From: Bacteroidales bacterium
Lineage (GTDB): Bacteria > Bacteroidota > Bacteroidia > Bacteroidales > Dysgonomonadaceae
Direction: 5' to 3'
Assembly (NCBI GenBank): GCA_012728155.1
Contig: JAAYFR010000025.1
Location: forward strand, 1 to 6,360
Length of the DNA: 6,360 bases
Below the pieces are notes generated by a model. It was not told the origin of the DNA and made no database searches. It saw nothing but the letters and a program-made list of their open reading frames with translations. Of the stretch, positions 1 to 5,812 are shown piece by piece (position 1 is the first letter of the stretch; the number at the start of each line of letters is the position of its first letter). Both the position numbers and the translations under genes were made by a program.

Positions 1-104
1 ATTATATGCTTAATTCATGGAATATTGATTTGAATGAACTACGCGATATAATTGTGAAGAGGGAGAAAAATATTCCATCCTTGGATTTAGATGCGCTGGA
101 TTAA
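1..104 (+). CDS. C-terminal fragment of an upstream protein, possibly a SusCD-associated zinc-metallohydrolase lipoprotein
   Basis: An open frame enters from the left edge (first full codon at 3) and ends at TAA 102-104, giving 33 residues. They include WNIDLNELRDIIVKRE and end in the acidic LDLDALD. The mix of hydrophobic and charged residues with an amphipathic helix pattern looks like a genuine protein C-terminus, and no other frame here is as convincing. The assignment is an inference from context. In Bacteroidetes the gene before a DUF4302 lipoprotein is often a 'substrate import-associated zinc metallohydrolase lipoprotein' (TIGR04549 type), and the WxxDLxxLR-like ending fits my memory of that family. 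The HExxH zinc site would lie outside the window, so it cannot be checked here. The next gene on the same strand starts 153 nt downstream. Confidence 0.5.
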   Translation, partial: YMLNSWNIDLNELRDIIVKREKNIPSLDLDALD

Positions 105-257
105 ATGGAATGATTATGATGGATATCAAAAGATCCATATACCAAAATAATAAAATGAAATAATCGTATGAAACGAGCATGATAATTGTTCTCACATAAG
201 AACATGACTAAAAGCGAGTTCCATACGACACCTTTGAAAATAAATAGTTTTACTCGT
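105..257 (+). other. 153-nt intergenic spacer with small inverted repeats
   Basis: This AT-rich spacer lies between the upstream stop and the lipoprotein start. It holds three short perfect inverted repeats: ATGGAT/ATCCAT (119-124 and 133-138), TCGT/ACGA (164-167 and 173-176) and GTTCT/AGAAC (188-192 and 199-203). The 10-mer TCGTATGAAA occurs at 164-173 and again over the real start codon at 254-263. A 17-codon ATG frame (110-163) is present but has no supporting features. I found no convincing TAnnTTTG promoter element on this strand, so read-through from the upstream gene is the default assumption. Confidence 0.4.
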
Positions 258-1529
258 ATGAAAAAGAAAGTATATATTGTTTTATTGTTGCTGATCCCGT
301 TTGTTTTTCAAGCATGTTTGAAGGATCAAGCAGATATATTTGATGAGTCGCCCGCCGTGAGAATGGAAAAGGTCTTAACAGCCTATAAGGAGCTATTGGC
401 CTCTTCAAACAATGGATGGTTACTTGAAGCTTATCCCGAGAGAAATCAATCTTATGGGGGATATTCCTTTATTCTTAAGTTCACCTCCTCGTCCGTTGAC
501 GCATTTTCAGAACTCTCCGATGATATTGCAGAGAGTAGTGGCGAAACCCTTTATGTGTTGAATTCTGACGATGGTCCTGTTTTGTCGTTTGATACATACA
601 ACTCTTTCCTCCATTTTTTTGCTACACCTTCTGCTTCGCTGACGGACGGATGTCAAGGTGATCTTGGATATGTGTTGATGGGTGTCTCCGATGATAAGAA
701 TGAGATAAGACTCAGAGGTAAGAAAACCGGAAATGACATGATGCTTAGACGGATGACGGTAGAGCCTGTGACCTATTTGGAAAAACTTCAGGAAATAGAA
801 GAGAAAATAGATGCACCGGCTTATATGCTTGAAATAGCAGGGAAGCAGGTCTCAATCAATCTTTCCGATCGTCAATTTGCCTATCAATATGAAGGAGAAG
901 AGGAAGCTATTGAAAAGGGAGAAATTGCTTATAGTGTTACGGATAAGGGTATTCGTTTGTATAAGCCTTTTGAATTGGATGATTTCGCCGTAGGTGAATT
1001 TATATTGGAAGAGGATAAATTTGTTTCCGTGGACGGTAAATTCACTATGAAGTTTGTCTATCCTCCCGTGAATGAAGTGTTTGTCAATGGTGGATCTGAT
1101 TATTTGTTCTATTCCAATTTAACAGATCCTACGATCTTAAACGTGAGTTCGGTGGTGAATAATTGGTTTACTGCAGTCTATAATCTAAATATGGAAGAAG
1201 AAGGGGAGGACCTTGCACGCATCCTCTTCAGCACCAGCTCCCAATCCATAGAATTTGCATCGAATTTTGCAGCGGGACGTTATTATATTTCAAATTATGG
1301 TTATACTGTTGCTGTTGTAGAAGGTAGCGATAATAAAGTGAAGTTCGACAAGAAGTATACAATAAAAGACGGTAATGCAGACTATTATAATTATAATTTC
1401 GGAAAGGAATTGATACAATATATAATGAATGAAGAGGTATATATTCTGGAACCGAATGCATTAAATCCCACTTCAATTAAGTTCATTAGTGAGAAGGATC
1501 CTACTATATGGTTTGTTTTGAGTAAGTAG
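258..1529 (+). CDS. DUF4302 family lipoprotein (SusCD-locus associated)
   Basis: The product is a 423-residue predicted outer-membrane or surface lipoprotein of unknown biochemical role. The frame is open from TTG at 186, but ATG 258 is chosen because it directly begins a lipoprotein signal: MKKK, a hydrophobic core (residues 5-17), then lipobox FQAC with the lipidated Cys at 20. There is no Asp at +2, and acidic residues follow (LKDQADIFDE), consistent with export to the outer membrane. Residues 24-60 carry the family-like start: DIFDESPAVRM, a helix with YKELLASSNNGW, then LLEAYP. Next come a GGYSFILKF strand (67-75), SFDTYNSFLHFF (110-121) and a GDLGYVLMGV...RLRGKKTGN segment (134-159), all resembling DUF4302 (PF14135). 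The rest is a beta-rich acidic C-terminal half. Family members are usually encoded next to SusC/SusD pairs and are thought to assist uptake of an unknown substrate. It appears to be the last gene of its operon, as a terminator follows within about 70 nt. Codon use is clearly more AT-rich than in the minus-strand genes. Confidence 0.87.
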   Translation: MKKKVYIVLLLLIPFVFQACLKDQADIFDESPAVRMEKVLTAYKELLASSNNGWLLEAYPERNQSYGGYSFILKFTSSSVDAFSELSDDIAESSGETLYVLNSDDGPVLSFDTYNSFLHFFATPSASLTDGCQGDLGYVLMGVSDDKNEIRLRGKKTGNDMMLRRMTVEPVTYLEKLQEIEEKIDAPAYMLEIAGKQVSINLSDRQFAYQYEGEEEAIEKGEIAYSVTDKGIRLYKPFELDDFAVGEFILEEDKFVSVDGKFTMKFVYPPVNEVFVNGGSDYLFYSNLTDPTILNVSSVVNNWFTAVYNLNMEEEGEDLARILFSTSSQSIEFASNFAAGRYYISNYGYTVAVVEGSDNKVKFDKKYTIKDGNADYYNYNFGKELIQYIMNEEVYILEPNALNPTSIKFISEKDPTIWFVLSK

Positions 1530-1550
1530 ATCAGATAAAGATCATTGATA

Positions 1551-1595
1551 TAAAAAACCTTTCATTTACTCTACTTTTAAACAAAAAATGAAAGG
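1551..1595 (-). terminator. Second (backup) terminator for the flotillin transcript
   Basis: A perfect 10-bp inverted repeat, CCTTTCATTT (1558-1567) with AAATGAAAGG (1586-1595), encloses an 18-nt loop. Read on the minus strand, the stem is followed by six T (complement of A1552-1557), the layout of an intrinsic terminator. Read on the plus strand it is followed by A residues, so it should not terminate the lipoprotein gene. It lies directly behind the bidirectional hairpin, giving two terminators in tandem for the minus-strand unit. The stem is AT-rich and the loop long, so it may be weaker. Confidence 0.6.
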
Positions 1596-1598
1596 AAA

Positions 1599-1637
1599 AA
1601 AGAGAGGGCTAGGAGTGATTCCCCGCCCTCTTTTTCT
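1599..1637. terminator. Bidirectional Rho-independent terminator between convergent genes
   Basis: A perfect 7-bp GC-rich stem pairs AGAGGGC (1603-1609) with GCCCTCT (1625-1631) around a 15-nt loop. On the plus strand it is followed by T1631-1635 and would end the DUF4302 transcript; a G-U pair and three A-U pairs extend the stem outward. On the minus strand the A-run 1596-1601 reads as six U, so it also terminates the flotillin transcript, whose stop codon is only 8 nt from the stem. It sits in the convergent gap, as expected for a shared terminator. Confidence 0.85.
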
Positions 1638-1639
1638 AT

Positions 1640-3130
1640 TTATAGAGTTGAGTGTGTATGATTCTCCTTTTCCTCTGTTTCGGCACTCTCTTCCACTGGA
1701 ATTATTTCCGGTTGCTCTTTCCCTTTCAGGTATTGAGGCAGATTCATGCCGGCCATATTAAAGAGGTCGTCGAGTGGGGGAATAGTTTTCATCAATCCCG
1801 AGAGGAAGTTGGCTGTGGAGCCTTTTCCCTCCTGGTTATTCCCTGAATCCCAGACGGTCACCTTATCGATCTTCAGGTTCTTCACCGCTTCAACTTGGGT
1901 CTTGATCAGTTCGGGAAGTTTTTCAATCATCAACAATTGATAGGCTTTATCGGGATCACCTCCGGCGGCGGAAACCACATCCTTGTATCCCTCGGCTTGC
2001 TTGCTGAGGATTTCGAAGAGACCGCGTGCTTCGGCATCCATCTTGGCAAAGATGGCATCGGCTTCCCCTTTCGCTTGGACACGGATGCGTTCGGCTTCTG
2101 CTTGTGCGTCGATGATCGCTTTCTTCTTGGCAATTTCGGCGGGCACCACAATATTGGCTGTTTCGGTGGAACGTTCACGTTCCGCACGGGCGTTTTCTGC
2201 TTTTTGTTCTGCCGAGTAGGCCTCTTCCAATGCTTTTGCCTGTTGTACCTTCTCTGCTGCTACGGCGAGACGTGCCGCTTCGGCCTCTTTCTCACGGCGT
2301 GCCGCATCGGATTGGGCGATGGTGATCTTCGCCATATTTTCCCCTTCCACCGCTATGGCGTTGGCCTCCGACGTCTTGATACGGGTCAGCTTGTCGGCTT
2401 CTGCCTTCCCAATCGCTTCATCTTTTTGAGCGGTAGCAATATTTATCTCCCGGTCTTTATCGGCTATCGCCTTGCCGGTCTCACCAATTTTTTCCTGTTC
2501 CGCCACGCTTATCTTGGCTTCGTTGATCGCTTTGGCGGCAGCTTCCTTACCCAGCGCTTCGATGTAACCCGACTCGTCTTTGATATCGGTTACGTTCACA
2601 TTGATAAGTTTGAGGCCTACCTTTTTCAATTCAGAGTCCACTGTTTTGGAGATGGCCTCGAGGAATTTGTCGCGGTCGGAGTTGATCTCCTCGATAGACA
2701 TGGTGGCAATTACCAGACGCAGCTGTCCGAAAAGGATGTCCGATGCCAGCTCCCTGATCTTATCGGGCGAAAGACCGAGCAGCCTCTCGGCAGCGGTGTT
2801 CATCAGCTCCGGTTCGGATGAGATGGCGATGGTGAAGCGCGATGGCACATCCACCCGGATATTCTGGCGGCTCAGCGCGTTGGTGAGGTTAGCCTCTATC
2901 GACAACGGCTTGAGGTCGAGATAGGCGAAGTCTTGAATGACGGGCCAGATAAAAGCACCGCCACCGTGGATACAACGGGCGGATGTTCCGCCGGTACGTC
3001 CGTAGACAACTAATATTTTATCGGAGGGGCATCGTTTAAAGCGAGATGCCAGTGCCAGGATGGTCACGAAGATGACGGCTGCCAGAATGATAATTAAAAA
3101 CATGGGTGATGAAAGCATTTCGGGTGACAT
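1640..3130 (-). CDS. Flotillin family protein (SPFH domain, FloT/YuaG-like)
   Basis: The product is a 496-residue membrane-anchored scaffold that, by family knowledge, oligomerises in membrane microdomains and influences membrane fluidity and protein-complex assembly. Order: an N-terminal hydrophobic anchor (residues 9-28), an SPFH/band-7 domain (about 35-195, with YGRTGG at 43-48 and the conserved-looking HGGGAFIWPVIQDF at 55-68), a long Ala/Glu/Lys-rich coiled coil (about 195-385), then a flotillin-type C-terminal part with PPLDDLFNMAGMNLPQYL at 451-468. It ends in a Glu/His-rich tail (471-496). Length and architecture match bacterial flotillins of the FloT type rather than the shorter FloA. 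ATG 3130 is taken as the start because it lies 6 nt after the NfeD-like stop, implying translational coupling; the Met at residue 5 is an alternative that would keep the anchor. No frameshift is seen. The downstream end is closed by two hairpins. The gene is markedly GC-richer than the convergent lipoprotein gene. Confidence 0.95.
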   Translation of the reverse strand: MSPEMLSSPMFLIIILAAVIFVTILALASRFKRCPSDKILVVYGRTGGTSARCIHGGGAFIWPVIQDFAYLDLKPLSIEANLTNALSRQNIRVDVPSRFTIAISSEPELMNTAAERLLGLSPDKIRELASDILFGQLRLVIATMSIEEINSDRDKFLEAISKTVDSELKKVGLKLINVNVTDIKDESGYIEALGKEAAAKAINEAKISVAEQEKIGETGKAIADKDREINIATAQKDEAIGKAEADKLTRIKTSEANAIAVEGENMAKITIAQSDAARREKEAEAARLAVAAEKVQQAKALEEAYSAEQKAENARAERERSTETANIVVPAEIAKKKAIIDAQAEAERIRVQAKGEADAIFAKMDAEARGLFEILSKQAEGYKDVVSAAGGDPDKAYQLLMIEKLPELIKTQVEAVKNLKIDKVTVWDSGNNQEGKGSTANFLSGLMKTIPPLDDLFNMAGMNLPQYLKGKEQPEIIPVEESAETEEKENHTHSTL

Positions 3131-3136
3131 AAATAG

Positions 3137-3706
3137 TTAAATTGTTTCGACGATTAGGATATTGTTATTTTCTATTTTGACAATTATTACGGTCGATTGT
3201 GCGTGAATAGGCTCTGTCTGATCGGTCATAGCATCCAGTTCGCGTAGTGATCCTCCTACGCTGATCAATATTTTTCCTTTTCCCATGCGTTTTGCCGGGA
3301 TGGTCAGATATACTTCGGCCGTCTTGTGGAGCGTATCTTGCATTTTGAAGGAGTTATCTTCTGCCAATCGCAGGAAAACCCGTACAATCATAAAGAAGAT
3401 AGCTACGAACAAAATTCCAATGATCACCGCTACCGTAATGAGCAATACTTTATTTTCGATAAGGGTATAGAATGCAATTCCAGCCCATCCGTAGCCGAGC
3501 AGGAAATTAATCAGGTTGCGGAGCGAGAAGAGCTGGAAGGGTGCATCCCCACCACTTAGATCGCCTTCGAAATCGGCTTCAACTCCGTCCATGGAGTCTC
3601 CTCCCACGAACGTGAGGATGGTCTGGACAATAAAAATTAGTGTGACAGGTGCAGCGATATACCAAAAGATTCGCAACAGAGGCTCAACATCTTGTAGGAA
3701 TTCCAT
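3137..3706 (-). CDS. NfeD-like membrane protein (YuaF type), flotillin partner
   Basis: A 189-residue integral membrane protein. Hydrophobic segments are at about 12-33, 64-83 and 87-110, with an acidic, Gly-rich stretch between the first and second (36-54). The C-terminal 125-189 region is beta-rich and fits an NfeD OB-fold: it contains GKGKILISVGGSLRELDA (142-159) and ends in a short strand NNILIVETI. Family knowledge: short NfeD proteins without the N-terminal protease domain (such as Bacillus YuaF) are encoded directly before flotillin and are thought to act with it in the membrane. The position here fits, as the stop codon is 6 nt from the flotillin ATG on the same strand. The start ATG (3706) lies about 16 nt after the expected initiation point of a TAnnTTTG promoter. 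Identity rests on topology, OB-fold pattern and neighbour; overall sequence in this family is poorly conserved. Confidence 0.85.
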   Translation of the reverse strand: MEFLQDVEPLLRIFWYIAAPVTLIFIVQTILTFVGGDSMDGVEADFEGDLSGGDAPFQLFSLRNLINFLLGYGWAGIAFYTLIENKVLLITVAVIIGILFVAIFFMIVRVFLRLAEDNSFKMQDTLHKTAEVYLTIPAKRMGKGKILISVGGSLRELDAMTDQTEPIHAQSTVIIVKIENNNILIVETI

Positions 3707-3727
3707 AAATATTCAATTTCAATTTTC

Positions 3728-3735
3728 CAAAGATA
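3728..3735 (-). promoter_or_regulatory. Putative Bacteroidetes -7 promoter element for nfeD-flotillin
   Basis: The minus strand reads TATCTTTG here, an exact match to the TAnnTTTG -7 consensus of the Bacteroidetes primary sigma factor. It sits about 22 nt before the NfeD-like start codon, giving a short leader. A run of seven A (minus strand, 3759-3765) lies where an upstream A-tract could help. No good TTTG-type -33 element is seen at the usual 19-21 nt spacing, which lowers confidence. Confidence 0.45.
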
Positions 3736-3758
3736 GGAAATAAATGGTAGATAAGAAG

Positions 3759-3777
3759 TTTTTTTAAAAAAAAATCA
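3759..3777 (-). terminator. T9/A7 tract after the FemAB-like gene, possible weak terminator
   Basis: Right after the TGA stop of the FemAB-like gene (3775-3777), the minus strand runs nine T and then seven A. A short inverted repeat precedes the T-run: ATCAG and CTGAT on the minus strand, 5 bp with a loop near 29 nt that contains a small AGCC/GGCT pair. That stem is weak for an intrinsic terminator. The tract may reduce read-through, serve as an A-tract for the following promoter, or both. Confidence 0.3.
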
Positions 3778-4899
3778 GCTTAAATGATAGCCCCGGCTGC
3801 ATAACTCTGATGCGCGAAAGAGGGTGTATGCCTCCTTGTTTAAAGGGTAATCCCAACAGCCGAGAGTGTGGTATATCTCTCCGCCGAATCCCGATTTAAA
3901 TTTGTACAGCCCGTAGAGCGGATGTTCAGGATCGGGAGTGGGAGAGATACCGAACATGTCGTATTCGGTACATCCTGCCTGTTGTGATTGTGTGATTGCT
4001 TCCCATTGTAGCGCATAAGTGGCCATAAGGTTACGATGAAGCGACGAGGATGCACCGTACAGATAGGAACCCCGATTGCCTGTAATAACCAGAAACATGG
4101 CAGCCAATGGCTTTCCTTCATACTCAGCTATCAGCAGGCTCACGTCGGCCGGAGAACTGCTGTTTTCTGCCCGGGCGTCGAGTACAGCCTGGAAATATTT
4201 TATATCATTCAGGAGGAGATGATTCCTTTTTGCCGTCTCTGTATAAAGCTCATACCAGATATCCATCCCTTCCATACCCATCGATCTAACTGTCACTCCT
4301 TTGCGTTGTGCCAACTTGATATTGTATCGTGTTTTCGGTTTCATCCTCTGAAGGAGTATCTCTTTACTCTTCGTCAGATTGAGATAGATGGTGTTGGTCG
4401 GTAAAATATTAGAGTGTGCTTTCTTGAAATTCCAGTGATGGGTGCCGAAATTGAATCGGAATTCTTGTGAATGGTTCTCTGGCTCGCCTCTCCATACCCC
4501 GTTCTCGTCGAAATGCTCTTTCTCCTTGGCCCAGTAAGATTCCCAGCAAAGGTCGTAGCGTATATGGATGCAGTTAAGGGGAAGGATGGAGCGGAGCGAT
4601 TCGGAGAGCTCTTCCAAGAAGATACCTTGGAACTCGTCAGAGGGTTCAATTTCCGGCCCGTAAGGCACGTAGGCTAGAGAATGATTCCGGTTGACCTGTT
4701 GCAGAATAACCAATAGATCGGATTGTAGGGATGGCCGATCGCCAATTGTAGGAAAGAGATCGCTTCTATGGGAGGTGAAATTGACGGCAAGGGTATGGGC
4801 ACCCAGGGATGTTTTTACCTCCGACCAGAAAGCCGTTTGCTGTAAAATGGGTGTAGCGTACAACTCTTCGCTCCCCTTGAGGCAGACGTTCGCAAGCAT
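3775..4899 (-). CDS. FemAB-family aminoacyl/acyltransferase (GNAT fold, peptidoglycan bridge enzyme-like)
   Basis: The 374-residue soluble protein has no signal peptide, so it should act in the cytoplasm. It resembles the FemABX family (tandem GNAT-like domains), which transfers amino acids from aminoacyl-tRNA to lipid II. Signatures seen are MKPKTRYNIKLAQRKGV at 186-202, the hallmark of the second domain, then LIAEYEGKPLAAMFLV (256-271), YLYGASSSLHRNLMATYALQ (279-298) and the C-terminal GCTEYDMFGISPTPDP (309-324) with LYGLYKFKSGFGGE (328-341). The first domain (about 10-175) is more divergent, as is usual. The specific substrate cannot be read from sequence. Most Bacteroidetes have directly cross-linked peptidoglycan, so a lipid II bridge role should not be assumed; modification of another amine-bearing acceptor is possible. 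ATG 4899 lies 31 nt after the upstream hydrolase stop on the same strand, consistent with cotranscription. No truncation is seen. Confidence 0.88.
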   Translation of the reverse strand: MLANVCLKGSEELYATPILQQTAFWSEVKTSLGAHTLAVNFTSHRSDLFPTIGDRPSLQSDLLVILQQVNRNHSLAYVPYGPEIEPSDEFQGIFLEELSESLRSILPLNCIHIRYDLCWESYWAKEKEHFDENGVWRGEPENHSQEFRFNFGTHHWNFKKAHSNILPTNTIYLNLTKSKEILLQRMKPKTRYNIKLAQRKGVTVRSMGMEGMDIWYELYTETAKRNHLLLNDIKYFQAVLDARAENSSSPADVSLLIAEYEGKPLAAMFLVITGNRGSYLYGASSSLHRNLMATYALQWEAITQSQQAGCTEYDMFGISPTPDPEHPLYGLYKFKSGFGGEIYHTLGCWDYPLNKEAYTLFRASELCSRGYHLS

Positions 4900-4930
4900 A
4901 TCTTCTTTATTTGTTTACTGCGGGAGAATA

Positions 4931-5758
4931 TTATTTTTTCTCTCTTTTCAAGCGTGTTATCTCATTTAACAATAATGGGAACCCGGGATATGCCATGTTG
5001 TGGTCATACCCTTGCAATTCGTGGAGACGGCTGTCGCGATGACCGGCTATCTTCATCATGCGGAGAAGATAGGCATTCTCTTCGTAACGCCCCAAGAGCT
5101 CCAGCTCGCGGTCTCCTGTAATCAGTAGCATTGGTGGTGCATCTGCACGGACATGAAATAGCGGTGCATATTCATCCACCACCGGTTGCTGGTCGCTGAT
5201 ATTGTGCTCCTTGCGTATCGTAAAATGGGTGATGGCCTGACCGCTGAAAGGAATCAGGCCGGCGATGTGGTCGGCATCGATATCATGTGCGGCAAGGTAT
5301 TGCTTGTCGAGACCGATCATCATGGCCAGATATCCTCCGGCAGAATGTCCCGCCACAAAAATAGCGGATCTGTCTCCTCCATATTTTTCAATATTCTTGA
5401 AAACCCATGCCACTGCCGCTGCCGCATCTTCAATATAGGCGGGTGCTTTTACTTTAGGAGCGAGCCGGTAGTTGACGCCAATAATGGCGAGCCCCTTATT
5501 TTTTAATGCTTCGGGAAGCTCTTTATTCCCCCCGGTCAGACCACCACCGTGAAACCAGACAATTGTGGAAAATCCTTTTTTATTTACCGGATAGTATATG
5601 TCAAGCAGGCATCGTTCATCCATATAACTCTCTTGTTGACGCACCTCTTCGGCATAATAGGGGATATCTGAAAGAGTTGTATACTCAATATCCTGTGCTA
5701 CTATTGATCCGAAGAAAGCGATGAAGAGTAAGAGAATCGAAAATTTGGTCATAGTCAT
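4931..5758 (-). CDS. Exported alpha/beta-hydrolase (BD-FAE / carboxylesterase-like)
   Basis: The 275-residue product begins with a signal peptide (MTMTKF, hydrophobic 6-20, probable cleavage after AQ near residue 22), so it should act in the periplasm or outside; no lipobox Cys is present. The alpha/beta-hydrolase core is complete: oxyanion-hole HGGG at 70-73, NYRLAP at 96-101, nucleophile elbow GHSAG with Ser139, acid Asp216 in ITGDRE, and His253 in GYDHN. This is the arrangement of the HSL-like/BD-FAE esterases, many of which remove acetyl or feruloyl groups from sugars; others are general carboxylesterases. The length suits a single-domain enzyme. The start could be Met1 (5758) or Met3 (5752), and both keep the signal. 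It lies 54 nt after murQ and 31 nt before the FemAB-like gene, same strand; neither gap shows a clear promoter or terminator. A cell-wall sugar ester as substrate is only an inference from these neighbours. Confidence 0.9.
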   Translation of the reverse strand: MTMTKFSILLLFIAFFGSIVAQDIEYTTLSDIPYYAEEVRQQESYMDERCLLDIYYPVNKKGFSTIVWFHGGGLTGGNKELPEALKNKGLAIIGVNYRLAPKVKAPAYIEDAAAAVAWVFKNIEKYGGDRSAIFVAGHSAGGYLAMMIGLDKQYLAAHDIDADHIAGLIPFSGQAITHFTIRKEHNISDQQPVVDEYAPLFHVRADAPPMLLITGDRELELLGRYEENAYLLRMMKIAGHRDSRLHELQGYDHNMAYPGFPLLLNEITRLKREKK

Positions 5759-5812
5759 AAAAAACAGATGAAAACAGTCAATTCGTTCGTGATCGCTCCA
5801 TTGTACAGCTAT

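Noticed and set aside
110..163. 17-codon peptide frame in the spacer
   Set aside because: No ribosome-binding context, no attenuator-like codon run and no conservation evidence; likely chance.
233..252. TTTG followed by TAGTTTTA as a promoter for the lipoprotein gene
   Set aside because: The -7-like element has a mismatch, the spacing between the two is only 8 nt, and it lies almost on the start codon.
186..257. N-terminal extension of the lipoprotein from TTG 186 or ATG 204
   Set aside because: It would place 18-24 polar residues before a textbook lipoprotein signal peptide; ATG 258 fits the signal far better.
1895..2821. 308-codon open frame on the plus strand, opposite the flotillin gene
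   Set aside because: It lies wholly antisense to a clear flotillin. Its translation is rich in Phe, Cys, Gly and Leu with no domain pattern, as expected from the complement of an Ala/Glu/Lys-rich coiled-coil gene.
4036..4404. 122-codon plus-strand frame inside the FemAB-like gene
   Set aside because: Antisense shadow with no recognisable domain; the minus-strand frame carries clear FemAB motifs over the same bases.
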